DNA of 64,000 nucleotides from Flavicella sediminum (lineage in GTDB: Bacteria > Bacteroidota > Bacteroidia > Flavobacteriales > Flavobacteriaceae). The stretch's first letter is position 1, and every line of letters starts with the position of its first letter. Location: positions 186,001-250,000 of the forward strand of contig NZ_VDET01000008.1 in NCBI RefSeq assembly GCF_006381105.1. The letters run 5' to 3'. Position numbers and translations under genes: made by a program. The notes under the pieces are model-generated. The model had not been told where the DNA came from and ran no database searches. It saw only the letters and a list, made by a program, of their open reading frames with translations. This document shows positions 17,720-26,306 of the stretch, piece by piece.

Positions 17720-18523
17720 ATGAAAAAAAATATCCTTTTACTTATTGCTGTTGTTTTAAATTTTAATTTTTTGGTTGCCCAAGAAAGCATTAATGAATAT
17801 GCTTATATAGTGGTGCCTGATGAATTTTCTTTTCAAAGAAGTCCTGATGAATTTCAGTTAAATTCGCTAGCTAAATTTTTATTAAAGAAACAAAATGTGT
17901 TGGTTTTTGGTGAGTATGAAGACATTCCTGAACAGTATCGAAATTTGAATTGTGGAGGTTTGAATTTTAAATTAAATAAAGAATCAAGTGCGTTTAGAAC
18001 CAAATTAAGTTTTGAACTTAGAGACTGTAGAAATAAGATTGTATATAAAAGTGAGGTTGGTACCAGTTTAGAAAAAGATTATAAAAAAGGATACCAAGAA
18101 AGCTTGCGAAATGCCTTTGCAAATTTTCATAAATTAAATTATAAATACGAGCCTAAGATAGCTATTGCTGCACAAGTAATTCCTGTCGTAACTGCGAAGG
18201 TTCCTTCTGTCGTGGCTGCATTACAAACGCCTACAAAGTCTGCTGCAAATGTGTATACTTCTGCGCAGGGATTGGCTATTCAATTAGAAGAAAGCAATGG
18301 AAGTTATATAGGGAAAGTATTGAAAAGTACATCGATCAATTATACAGAAGGACAGTTGATTTGCAAGTTGTTCCAAACTTCTTTAGCAAGTGTATTTAAG
18401 GCAGAATGGAAAGATGCCTATGGGAATTTTGTTAATACAATCGCATATTTTGATGCTGAAGGTAATTTAAATGTTGATTTGGCAGGAGCTACAGGAATTA
18501 CAGTAGTAAAGTTTGCAAAATAG
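17720..18523 (+). CDS. Secreted hypothetical protein
   Basis: 267 aa, not recognised. Residues 1-20 form a signal peptide (Lys-rich start, hydrophobic core, cleavage after FLVAQ). The mature part has a first half with paired Cys (LNCGGLNFKL and ELRDCRNKIV) that could form a disulfide or contact a ligand. An alanine/threonine-rich linker follows around residues 155-185, and then a beta-rich C-terminal part. The layout suggests a periplasmic or envelope protein with two small domains. It is convergent with rarA, the two stop codons being one base apart. No function is proposed. Confidence 0.8.
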   Translation: MKKNILLLIAVVLNFNFLVAQESINEYAYIVVPDEFSFQRSPDEFQLNSLAKFLLKKQNVLVFGEYEDIPEQYRNLNCGGLNFKLNKESSAFRTKLSFELRDCRNKIVYKSEVGTSLEKDYKKGYQESLRNAFANFHKLNYKYEPKIAIAAQVIPVVTAKVPSVVAALQTPTKSAANVYTSAQGLAIQLEESNGSYIGKVLKSTSINYTEGQLICKLFQTSLASVFKAEWKDAYGNFVNTIAYFDAEGNLNVDLAGATGITVVKFAK

Positions 18524-18524
18524 T

Positions 18525-19799
18525 TTAATAATTGTATTTATCCTTCCATCTGATTTTTAAAAATTCTCGGAAGTTTTGTTCTCTACTATTGTTGCTAGGT
18601 TCGTAAAACTTTGTGTTTGAAATTTCTGTTGGTAGAAATTCTTGAGGAACAAAATTATTCTCATAATTATGTGCGTATTTGTAGTTTTTTCCATAATCCA
18701 AATCTTTCATTAATTTGGTAGGAGCATTTCTTAAATGCAATGGTATGGAAAGATCACCTGTGTTTTTGACTAGATGAAGCGCTTCGTTAATTGCCATGTA
18801 AGAGCTGTTACTTTTTGGGGAAGTCGCTAAATAAATAGCACACTGACTTAAAAGAATTCGAGCTTCTGGATAGCCAATGGTAGTAACAGCTTGAAATGTT
18901 GAGTTGGCCATAATTAATGCCGTAGGATTGGCATTGCCAATATCTTCTGAAGCAGCAATCAATAAACGTCTGGCAATAAATTTTACATCTTCACCACCTT
19001 CAATCATTCTTGCAAGCCAGTAAACCGCCGCATTGGGGTCGCTACCTCTAATAGATTTGATAAAAGCAGAAACGATATCATAATGCTGTTCACCTGTTTT
19101 ATCATAGCGAACTGTGTTTTTTTGAACTTTAGATAAAACCAATTCGTTGGTAATAACAACAGGAGCTTCTTCTGAAGAAACCACCAAATCGAAGATGTTT
19201 AACAATTTTCTTGCATCACCACTTGATACCCGAATGAGTGCGTCGGTTTCTTTTAGCTCTACCCGTTTGTCTTTTATAATTTGATCCATTTTCATAGCTC
19301 TATGTAACAAATCAATCAAATCGGTTTTGTCGAAAGAATTTAGAATGTATACTTGACATCTAGATAATAGGGCAGGAATCACTTCAAAACTTGGGTTTTC
19401 AGTGGTAGCACCAATTAGGGTGACCCAACCTTTTTCAACAGCAGCTAATAAGGAATCTTGCTGAGATTTGCTAAATCGATGAATTTCATCAATAAATAAA
19501 ATAGGGTTTTTTACAGTAAATAAGCCTGTGTTTTGTCTCGCTTTGTCAATAACTTCCCGAACATCTTTTACGCCAGAATTAATGGCACTCAGTGTATAAA
19601 ATGGCCGTCCAGAAACTTCTGCAATAATATTGGCCAAAGTGGTTTTTCCAATTCCCGGAGGGCCCCATAAAATTAGGGAGGGAATAATACCTTGGTTTAT
19701 ATGTTGCGTAAGAATACCTTTGGGGCCAACTAAATGTTGTTGACTAATATAATCGTCTAAGGACCGAGGTCGTATTCTTTCAGCTAAAGGTTCGTTCAT
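18525..19799 (-). CDS. rarA: Replication-associated recombination protein A (RarA/MgsA AAA+ ATPase)
   Basis: 424 aa, full length for the family. The N-terminus [20 protein letters not shown] is the RarA/WHIP/clamp-loader signature. Walker A is [15 protein letters not shown] (around residue 45), Walker B is [10 protein letters not shown], sensor 1 lies in [13 protein letters not shown], and the C-terminal tetramerisation region follows ([19 protein letters not shown]). RarA acts at stalled replication forks with SSB. It is a monocistronic-looking minus-strand gene next to the plus-strand rhomboid gene. Confidence 0.95.
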   Translation of the reverse strand: MNEPLAERIRPRSLDDYISQQHLVGPKGILTQHINQGIIPSLILWGPPGIGKTTLANIIAEVSGRPFYTLSAINSGVKDVREVIDKARQNTGLFTVKNPILFIDEIHRFSKSQQDSLLAAVEKGWVTLIGATTENPSFEVIPALLSRCQVYILNSFDKTDLIDLLHRAMKMDQIIKDKRVELKETDALIRVSSGDARKLLNIFDLVVSSEEAPVVITNELVLSKVQKNTVRYDKTGEQHYDIVSAFIKSIRGSDPNAAVYWLARMIEGGEDVKFIARRLLIAASEDIGNANPTALIMANSTFQAVTTIGYPEARILLSQCAIYLATSPKSNSSYMAINEALHLVKNTGDLSIPLHLRNAPTKLMKDLDYGKNYKYAHNYENNFVPQEFLPTEISNTKFYEPSNNSREQNFREFLKIRWKDKYNY

Positions 19800-19876
19800 T
19801 TGGTAAAATTAGTAAAATATTAGGGATATTGCTTCCTGATTTTTTTAAATTAGCTTTCGATCTATGTGTCTGCAAT

Positions 19877-20563
19877 ATGCGAAAAAACGAAGAAGAATTT
19901 CAATATACAAAAGAGGTTATAAGGGTGCCCATGACGGTCGTTTTTTTAATGTGGTTTGTTTATTGGATGGAAATAAAATTTCAAATAAACTTTACAAGAC
20001 ATGGCGTTTTTCCCAGGACAATTTCAGGATTGCAAGGCATTTTATTTTCACCATTTATTCATGGTGATATAAAGCATCTATTTAATAATACAATTCCAAT
20101 ATTTGTGTTTTTAGGAATGCTATTTTATTTTTATAGAGCGCTTGCTTGGCGTGTTTTATTACTTGGATTGGTCCTTTCAGGATTTGGAACTTGGCTGATA
20201 GGTGTGAAAGCCTTTCACATAGGTATGAGCGGCCTTGTATACATGCTGTTCAGTTTTATTTTTTTCAGCGGAATGTTCCGTAAATATTATCGTTTGTTGG
20301 CAGTTTCCTTAATCGTTATATTTTTATATGGAAGTATGGTGTGGTATGTTTTTCCTATAGATAGGGCTATTTCTTGGGAAGGACATCTGTCGGGTTTGAT
20401 TAGCGGTTTAGCAATCTCGCTGGTGTATCGAAAAATGGGGCCACAACAAAAGAAACATCAGTTTACGAAAAATGAATTTGATACTTGGTTTGATGAAGAA
20501 GGAAATTTCAATCCTCCACAACCAGAGGTAGAAGATGAGTCAGATGAGAATTTGTTAGCGTAA
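19877..20563 (+). CDS. Rhomboid-family intramembrane serine protease
   Basis: 228 aa from the ATG at 19877; the longer frame begins with TTG at 19829 and adds 16 unlikely residues. Six membrane segments are visible. The catalytic Ser is in HIGMSGLVYML (GxSG) and the catalytic His in WEGHLSGLISG. HLFNNTIPI corresponds to the conserved H/N region of the second segment. The acidic C-terminal tail (FDTWFDEEGNF to the end) lies outside the membrane. Rhomboids cleave membrane proteins within the bilayer; the substrate is not known. A heptamer repeat follows the gene. Confidence 0.9.
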   Translation: MRKNEEEFQYTKEVIRVPMTVVFLMWFVYWMEIKFQINFTRHGVFPRTISGLQGILFSPFIHGDIKHLFNNTIPIFVFLGMLFYFYRALAWRVLLLGLVLSGFGTWLIGVKAFHIGMSGLVYMLFSFIFFSGMFRKYYRLLAVSLIVIFLYGSMVWYVFPIDRAISWEGHLSGLISGLAISLVYRKMGPQQKKHQFTKNEFDTWFDEEGNFNPPQPEVEDESDENLLA

Positions 20564-20606
20564 AAAAAATGAATATTTCAAAATATGAATGCAATTTTGT
20601 TTCTTA

Positions 20607-20676
20607 CAACACTCAACACTCAACACTCAACACTCAACACTCAACACTCAACACTCAACACTCAACACTCAACACT
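20607..20676. repeat. Perfect tandem heptamer repeat, ten copies of CAACACT
   Basis: Seventy bases made of ten exact copies of CAACACT, in the convergent gap between the rhomboid gene and rlmB. The last copy provides two bases of the rlmB stop codon (20675-20677). Seven is not a multiple of three, but the array lies after the stop, so copy-number change would not shift the rlmB frame unless the stop itself were altered. Such arrays are prone to slippage. Confidence 0.97.
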
Positions 20677-21415
20677 AAAGTCTTTGTCTAACAGCTTCGT
20701 ACAAAAAGGCACCGCAGGCAACAGATACGTTTAATGATCCAATGGTTCCCTTTAAAGGTAATTTTGCTTTTACATCTACCATTTTTAAAATAGAAGGATT
20801 GATCCCTCGATCCTCTGAGCCCATGATAATAGCTGTAGGTAGTTTTAAGTCAGCTTCGTATAAGATGTTTTCTGTTTTTTCAGTAGCCGCTACCATTTGA
20901 ATTTCTGCAGCTTGCAAGATGAACAATGCATCTTTAATATGATCCACTTTACAAATAGGAATGTTAAAAGCGGCACCGGCAGAAGTTTTTACAGTTTCAG
21001 CATTTACAGGAGCATTTCCTTGTTTTTGAATGATAATTCCATGTACACCAGTACATTCAGCAGTTCTTATAATAGCCCCAAAATTACGTACATCAGAAAC
21101 CTGATCTAGAAGTAAAAACAAAGGAACTTCTCCTTTATCAATCGTTTTTGTAATAAGTGTGTCTAAATCGTGAAAATCGATTGGGGCAATTTGCGCAACG
21201 GCTCCTTGATGATTTCCATGTTTAGAAAGCCTATCTAACTTTTCAACAGGTACATAACTAAATGCGATATTGTTTTTTTTCAAAGACTGCATCAATTCAG
21301 TCATTAAATGCCCAGATATTTCTTTTTGAATAAATACTTTATCAATAGAATTGTTACTGTTAATAGCTTCTAAAATGGCTCTAATACCGAATATTCTTGT
21401 TGTCTTTGTTTCCAT
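20675..21415 (-). CDS. rlmB: 23S rRNA 2'-O-ribose G2251 methyltransferase RlmB (TrmH family SPOUT)
   Basis: 246 aa, full length. The N-terminal substrate-binding domain (IFGIRAILEAI) precedes a knotted SPOUT domain with the three TrmH/SpoU motifs: DQVSDVRNFGAIIRTA, IIMGSEDRGI and IGSLNVSVACGAFLYE. RlmB methylates the P-loop guanosine of 23S rRNA. RlmB is the best fit because the N-terminal domain and length match, but other TrmH-family targets cannot be excluded. A perfect -7 box lies 4 bases before the ATG, suggesting a leaderless transcript. Confidence 0.9.
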   Translation of the reverse strand: METKTTRIFGIRAILEAINSNNSIDKVFIQKEISGHLMTELMQSLKKNNIAFSYVPVEKLDRLSKHGNHQGAVAQIAPIDFHDLDTLITKTIDKGEVPLFLLLDQVSDVRNFGAIIRTAECTGVHGIIIQKQGNAPVNAETVKTSAGAAFNIPICKVDHIKDALFILQAAEIQMVAATEKTENILYEADLKLPTAIIMGSEDRGINPSILKMVDVKAKLPLKGTIGSLNVSVACGAFLYEAVRQRL

Positions 21416-21419
21416 GCTG

Positions 21420-21427
21420 CAAATGTA
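21420..21427 (-). promoter_or_regulatory. -7 promoter box immediately before rlmB (leaderless start likely)
   Basis: On the minus strand this reads TACATTTG, a perfect TAnnTTTG, with only CAGC between it and the ATG. A start of transcription a few bases on would coincide with the start codon. The spacer upstream is the A/T tract of the susCD terminator. Confidence 0.5.
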
Positions 21428-21441
21428 GTTTAAATAAATAA

Positions 21442-21471
21442 AAAAACCACCTGAGGCGTCAGGTGGTTTTT
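21442..21471 (-). terminator. Rho-independent terminator of the SusC/SusD operon
   Basis: A 13-bp perfect stem (21442-21454 with 21459-21471; core CCACCTGA/TCAGGTGG) closes a 4-base loop. On the minus strand it is followed by a long T-rich tract. It lies 26 bases after the SusD stop codon. Confidence 0.9.
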
Positions 21472-21496
21472 AATAATCTATTTGATTTGTGTTTAT

Positions 21497-22969
21497 TTAA
21501 AGGTCAAACCACATTCTATCATAGTGTTCTACATCAGGAGCATTATCTCCATTTGCCGCAGTAACATCTGGTGGTATTACAAGTCTTCTAAACATATCTT
21601 CACCTCCTGCTCCACCTGTAATGGCATTTGCAGGTTTTGATAACGCAGGGATTTCGTTTCCAATAGTTCCAGATCGTCTCCATGTTGTCCATGCCTCTAG
21701 TGGTCTGTCAAATTGAGCTACCCAAAATTGTTCATAAATAATTTGTAATGCTTCAGCTTTTGTAGCGAAGGCAATTGGGAATTCTGCTTGTAAAGCAGAA
21801 GCATCGGCAATACCCCATTTTTCACAAGACGCTGCTAAAGCATCATTTAAAAGAGATCTAGCTGCAATTAAGTTATTGTTAAATCGAGCTTGTGCTTCAG
21901 CTTCTAATAATAATTGTTCAGCATAAGTAAATAGGTCATCAGTTTTGTCGCCAGCCCAAATGACATCTCCATTAAAAAATGAGCTTGCACCGGCTTCTTT
22001 TGTTACCGCATTTTCCGTCGCAACTACACCTATATAATTTGTTTCATATTCATCTTCATCACTGTTTGTATAACCAAATCTGAAAAACACACTCCTTCTA
22101 GGGTCATTGTAGGTGTTCATTATGTCAACTAACGATTTTCCAGGAAACATATCTTCTATCCCGCTTGGGCCATAATAAGCATTTCTAATTGCTGCCATTG
22201 GATGGTTGTTTCCTGTTTTGTCGATGTAAGGGAATCCGAAAGTTCCAGCAGAGCTGCTTATCATACCTCCCGCTGTAAGCATTTGTTGAATTTCAGTTGA
22301 TTTAGAAGGATCTTTATCTACCATTAACATCAAAGCTCTAAATTTTATAGATTTCGCTAAGCTAATCCATTTGTCAACATCTCCATTGTAATAATAATCG
22401 TTTATTACTATACCAGAGCTATTATCAAACATAGCTATTGCTTCATCTAATTGAGTAATGATTCCATTCAAAACGTCTTCTTGACTGTCAAATTTAGGTT
22501 GAGAAATTTCTGTTTTGTTTGCTTCACTAAAGGGCATATCACCAAACATTGTGGTACCGAAATAGAAATTAAGCATGTTTAATGTCATGCACTGTGCAAT
22601 AACATTAGGTTGCGCAGGTGTTTTTGTTTCTGCAATTTTAATGGCTTGAACCAAGTTTTTAGCAGTGTTTACGTAAACCCCTGACCAATTGTTGTTTAGA
22701 GTGTAGATACTCATGTCATAAGTGTCTTCAGCTCCTGCACCCCAACCTTCAGACCAACCAGTAGCCCATATTTGTGTAGCGAATCCGAAAGGAATTGATC
22801 CGTCTCCTCCATTTCTATTAGCAGAAAGTGCGGCTCCAGCTCCGTTGAATAAGTATTCAGGTTCAATGTTTGATGAGTCATTTGGACTTGTATTGATATC
22901 CAAATAATCATCACAAGATACTACAGAGGTTCCTAGTAGTATTGTCAATATATATATTATATTTTTCAT
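21497..22969 (-). CDS. SusD/RagB-family nutrient-binding outer-membrane lipoprotein
   Basis: 490 aa. The signal peptide ends in a lipobox (GTSVVSC), giving a lipidated Cys19 followed by DDYLDIN, the usual SusD-like opening. The sequence (NTSPNDSSNIEPEYLFNGA and a TPR-rich body) fits the SusD-like_2 subfamily, which often accompanies peptide- or glycan-type TonB receptors. It caps the SusC barrel and delivers a ligand to it. It lies 12 bases after the SusC stop and is followed by a strong terminator. No hydrolase, sensor or anti-sigma gene is adjacent, so the substrate cannot be guessed. Confidence 0.93.
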   Translation of the reverse strand: MKNIIYILTILLGTSVVSCDDYLDINTSPNDSSNIEPEYLFNGAGAALSANRNGGDGSIPFGFATQIWATGWSEGWGAGAEDTYDMSIYTLNNNWSGVYVNTAKNLVQAIKIAETKTPAQPNVIAQCMTLNMLNFYFGTTMFGDMPFSEANKTEISQPKFDSQEDVLNGIITQLDEAIAMFDNSSGIVINDYYYNGDVDKWISLAKSIKFRALMLMVDKDPSKSTEIQQMLTAGGMISSSAGTFGFPYIDKTGNNHPMAAIRNAYYGPSGIEDMFPGKSLVDIMNTYNDPRRSVFFRFGYTNSDEDEYETNYIGVVATENAVTKEAGASSFFNGDVIWAGDKTDDLFTYAEQLLLEAEAQARFNNNLIAARSLLNDALAASCEKWGIADASALQAEFPIAFATKAEALQIIYEQFWVAQFDRPLEAWTTWRRSGTIGNEIPALSKPANAITGGAGGEDMFRRLVIPPDVTAANGDNAPDVEHYDRMWFDL

Positions 22970-22981
22970 CTTTTTTTAGTA

Positions 22982-25900
22982 TTAAAAAGTTAATTTAATG
23001 TTTCCACCTAAACTTCTAGTAGATGGTACACTTTGAAATTCAACACCTTCTCCTGTTAAACTACTTCCAAAGAAGTTAACCTCAGGGTCAACATGGGGTA
23101 TATGGTCTTTTATGATCCATAAATTTCTTCCTTCTATACCAAGACTGATTGAATTGAAAAATGTTTTCTCAACTATTGATTTTGGTAATTCGTAAGATAG
23201 AGTGACTTCTCTTAGTTTTATGTAAGAAGCATCATATATGTTTCCTTCTGTATTACTGTTACTAGCGGCGTCTTCCCAGAATGCTTGAGCAGTTACTTCG
23301 GTTGTGTTTGGCGAGTAAGTACCATCACCGTTATTTATTACACCTTCTGGAACAAAAGGGGCATCTCTATTTGCAGCTGTATCAGCAGATAAACCTTGAA
23401 CTCTTAAAGCTTGAGAAGTTGCTGAATAAATAACACCACCTTGTCTGATGTCAACAAGTGCACTCATGCTGAAGTTTTTATAACGAATAGTATTACCTAT
23501 TCCTAATGTCCAATCAGGATAAATATCTCCCAATCTTTGGTCGGTAACAATATTTCTTCTTCCCGTTGTTGCATCATATACAATATTGCCATCAGGGTCT
23601 CTTTCCCAAGCAGTTCCATAAAGACCGAATGATTCTCCAGGTGCCGCTTTAATAGCTAATCCACTCCAACCACTTGTTAAGGAGTATTCATTAAGTCCTT
23701 CAACTAACTCAACAACTTTGTTTTCGTTAGATGAGAAGTTGAAATTAACTCCCCAAGTAAAGTTTTCTGTTAATATTGGTGTTCCAGTAAGTCCTATTTC
23801 AATACCTTGATTTTGTACCTCACCTGCATTAATAAGTTTGTACCAAAACCCAGTTGATTTGGCTACTGCGATATTTAAGATTTGGTCTGTTGTATTCTTT
23901 TTATAGTAACTGAAGTCTAACCCTAGACGGTTTTGTAGAAATTTTAACTCCAAACCAATTTCCTGAGAAACTACATTTTGTGGTTTTAAGCTATCTCCAG
24001 ATGGAATGGTATTAGGTGCTTGAAAAGCACTGTATGATCCATGTGGGAATACACCTTGGTAACCTAGGTATTGTAAGAAATACGTGTCTTTTGGTTCGTA
24101 AACGAAATCTAAGCCGTATGGTGTTGTGTCACTACCAACATTGGCCCAATTCACTCTTAGCTTACCAAAGCTTAATATGTCATTTTCAGGAAGTAGTTTA
24201 CTAAAGATGAAACTTGAACTTACCGAAGGGTAAAAGTAGGATTGGTTTTGTTTTGGTAATGTTGAAGACCAATCGTTACGGCCAGTAATATCTAAGTATA
24301 CTATGTCCTTAAATCCTAACGATACGTTAAAATAAGCACCAACAAGTCTTTGTTTAAAAGAAGTAGAGTTTGCTGCAACAGATTTACCATTTTGCGGAAC
24401 GTATAACCCATCAGCTACTAAATCATTTACAGTTGTGTAGTCTAGATTAGAGAATCTTTCGTTGGTATTGTGTCCAATTACTGCTCTTAATGTTATTTCA
24501 TCATCGTTGAAGTTTTTGTTAATATTCAACATAACATCTGTGTTCAACTGGTTTCTAGTGATATTTCTTAAGTTAAAGCGACCTTCAGCTGCGGTGATTG
24601 TGTTTTTTGCCGTAATATGTTGTCTCCATTCATTATAATAATCGTTACCTACAATCACAGTTGAACTTAACCAAGAATTGAATTCGTAGTTTAAAGTAAT
24701 ATTACCAAAAATTCTATTTAATCTATTACTCCATTTGTTGTTTTGTGTAATCCAATACGGATTATTTGTGTTTCTAGCAACCTCGTATGGAAGCCCATTA
24801 GCATCCGTAATGTTGTTGTAAAGTAAAGAGTTACTTACTGTTCTTGGTAGTCCGTTTACAATATTAGTAATTACGTTTGGATCATTTGACCCCTGCGCCG
24901 GCTTTCCAGATGTATTTGATTTTGTATAATTAATAGAGGCTCTTACGTTCAATTTATCAGAGATATCTCTACCTGCATTTAATGCAATAGTCGTTTTCTT
25001 TAGTTCTGAATCAGGTGTTACACCTGTTTGATCAAAATTAGTAATACCTAAACGAAAATCACTTTTGTCATCACCTCCTGCAAATCCAAAACTGTTGATA
25101 TAAGATACTCCAGTTTCATAAAAGTTTTTTACGTTGTCAGGGTTTGCTTTTAAGGTTACCATAGCTCCTGTATAATCCTCAAAAAGACTTCCTTGTGAAT
25201 CACTAATTTTGGGACCCCAGCCGTTTGAGTCATCTTTGTCATAAACACCATCATTACCTTGAGCATATTCATTTTGAAACTCTGGAAGTTTTAATACATT
25301 ATCAAAACGTAGTGAAGAATTAACCGTTATACTCATTTCTGTATTTTTCTTACCTCTTTTGGTGGTAATAATTATCGCTCCATTCTTTGCTCTTGCTCCA
25401 TATAAAGCTGCTGCGGCTGCTCCTTTTAAAACCGTCATTGTTTCAACATCGTCTGAATTGATGTCTGACGCTCTGTTTCCGGCATCAACACCTCCAGCGA
25501 TAATTTGACCTCGAGTTCCATTAAAACCTGAATTAGAAATTGGAATACCATCAACAACAAATAATGGTTGATTATTTCCTCCCATAGAACTTGCTCCACG
25601 AATAATTATTTTCGAAGAACCACCTAATGTTCCTGATTGAGAAGTAACACGTACACCGGCAACCTTTCCTGCAAGTGAATTAACAATATTGCTTTCTCTT
25701 GCTTTGGTTAGTTCTTCTGATTTAATAACCGTGGCAGCATAACCTAAGGATCTTTTTTCTCTTGTTATTCCAATAGCAGTTACCACAACTTCTTCTAGAG
25801 CTTCGGTATCTTCTATTAGCGTGATGTTGATTTTGTTAGTGTTTCCAACAATTACTTCAGTTGTTTTCATTCCAACATAACTAAACTGAAGAGTAGCTCC

Positions 25901-26098
25901 TTGTTTAGCGTCAATGGAGTAATTTCCATCAAAATCAGTTTGGGTACCTTTTTGTGTACCTTTAATCAATACGACTACTCCTGGTAGGGGCCCTGTGTTG
26001 TCGGAAACTTTACCAGAAATAGTTTTTGTTTGTGCAAATGTTAATTGCACTACAAACGCTAGAATTAGCGTTAAAAAACCATTAATTTTTGATCTCAT
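22982..26098 (-). CDS. SusC/RagA-family TonB-linked outer-membrane protein
   Basis: 1038 aa. Residues 1-22 form a signal peptide (cleavage after LTFAQ). A carboxypeptidase-regulatory-like domain follows (TISGKVSDNTGPLPGVVVLI, residues 25-105), then a TonB-box-like EALEEVVVTAIG, the plug domain (GVRVTSQSGTLGGSSKIIIRG; VDGIPI) and a 22-strand barrel ending in NIKLTF, with a terminal Phe as needed for BAM insertion. With SusD it imports a large nutrient using TonB energy. It is the first gene of a two-gene operon. The 208-bp upstream region has an inverted repeat that could be an operator. Confidence 0.95.
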   Translation of the reverse strand: MRSKINGFLTLILAFVVQLTFAQTKTISGKVSDNTGPLPGVVVLIKGTQKGTQTDFDGNYSIDAKQGATLQFSYVGMKTTEVIVGNTNKINITLIEDTEALEEVVVTAIGITREKRSLGYAATVIKSEELTKARESNIVNSLAGKVAGVRVTSQSGTLGGSSKIIIRGASSMGGNNQPLFVVDGIPISNSGFNGTRGQIIAGGVDAGNRASDINSDDVETMTVLKGAAAAALYGARAKNGAIIITTKRGKKNTEMSITVNSSLRFDNVLKLPEFQNEYAQGNDGVYDKDDSNGWGPKISDSQGSLFEDYTGAMVTLKANPDNVKNFYETGVSYINSFGFAGGDDKSDFRLGITNFDQTGVTPDSELKKTTIALNAGRDISDKLNVRASINYTKSNTSGKPAQGSNDPNVITNIVNGLPRTVSNSLLYNNITDANGLPYEVARNTNNPYWITQNNKWSNRLNRIFGNITLNYEFNSWLSSTVIVGNDYYNEWRQHITAKNTITAAEGRFNLRNITRNQLNTDVMLNINKNFNDDEITLRAVIGHNTNERFSNLDYTTVNDLVADGLYVPQNGKSVAANSTSFKQRLVGAYFNVSLGFKDIVYLDITGRNDWSSTLPKQNQSYFYPSVSSSFIFSKLLPENDILSFGKLRVNWANVGSDTTPYGLDFVYEPKDTYFLQYLGYQGVFPHGSYSAFQAPNTIPSGDSLKPQNVVSQEIGLELKFLQNRLGLDFSYYKKNTTDQILNIAVAKSTGFWYKLINAGEVQNQGIEIGLTGTPILTENFTWGVNFNFSSNENKVVELVEGLNEYSLTSGWSGLAIKAAPGESFGLYGTAWERDPDGNIVYDATTGRRNIVTDQRLGDIYPDWTLGIGNTIRYKNFSMSALVDIRQGGVIYSATSQALRVQGLSADTAANRDAPFVPEGVINNGDGTYSPNTTEVTAQAFWEDAASNSNTEGNIYDASYIKLREVTLSYELPKSIVEKTFFNSISLGIEGRNLWIIKDHIPHVDPEVNFFGSSLTGEGVEFQSVPSTRSLGGNIKLTF

Positions 26099-26169
26099 AG
26101 TGGGATAATTTGAATTAGTTCTGTTAAAAGTCTTAATAATTTATTAAAGTCACAACATTTTTTGTTAAT

Positions 26170-26202
26170 AAATGTTAAAGTAATTGAAAATAGTTAACAT
26201 TT
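26170..26202 (-). promoter_or_regulatory. Inverted repeat upstream of susC, candidate operator
   Basis: AAATGTTAA at 26170-26178 and TTAACATTT at 26194-26202 form a perfect 9-bp inverted repeat with a 15-base spacer, about 75-105 bases before the susC start. Additional GTTAA motifs lie close by (26164-26168). A regulatory role is inferred; the region is AT-rich, so chance is a possibility. Confidence 0.35.
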
Positions 26203-26306
26203 GTTTAAAATCACTATGGATTTAATAATAACATAGGTTTATTTATTGAGGGTTTTGAGGAATATGAGGCAAATATTCGAAATCGTTGATTTTTCAATAA
26301 TTAAAA

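Noticed and set aside
19829-19876. Longer N-terminus for the rhomboid protease
   Set aside because: It begins with TTG and adds 16 residues, while the ATG at 19877 gives a normal start.
20607-20676. Possible CRISPR array
   Set aside because: The units are 7 bases long with no spacers; this is a simple tandem repeat and there are no cas genes.
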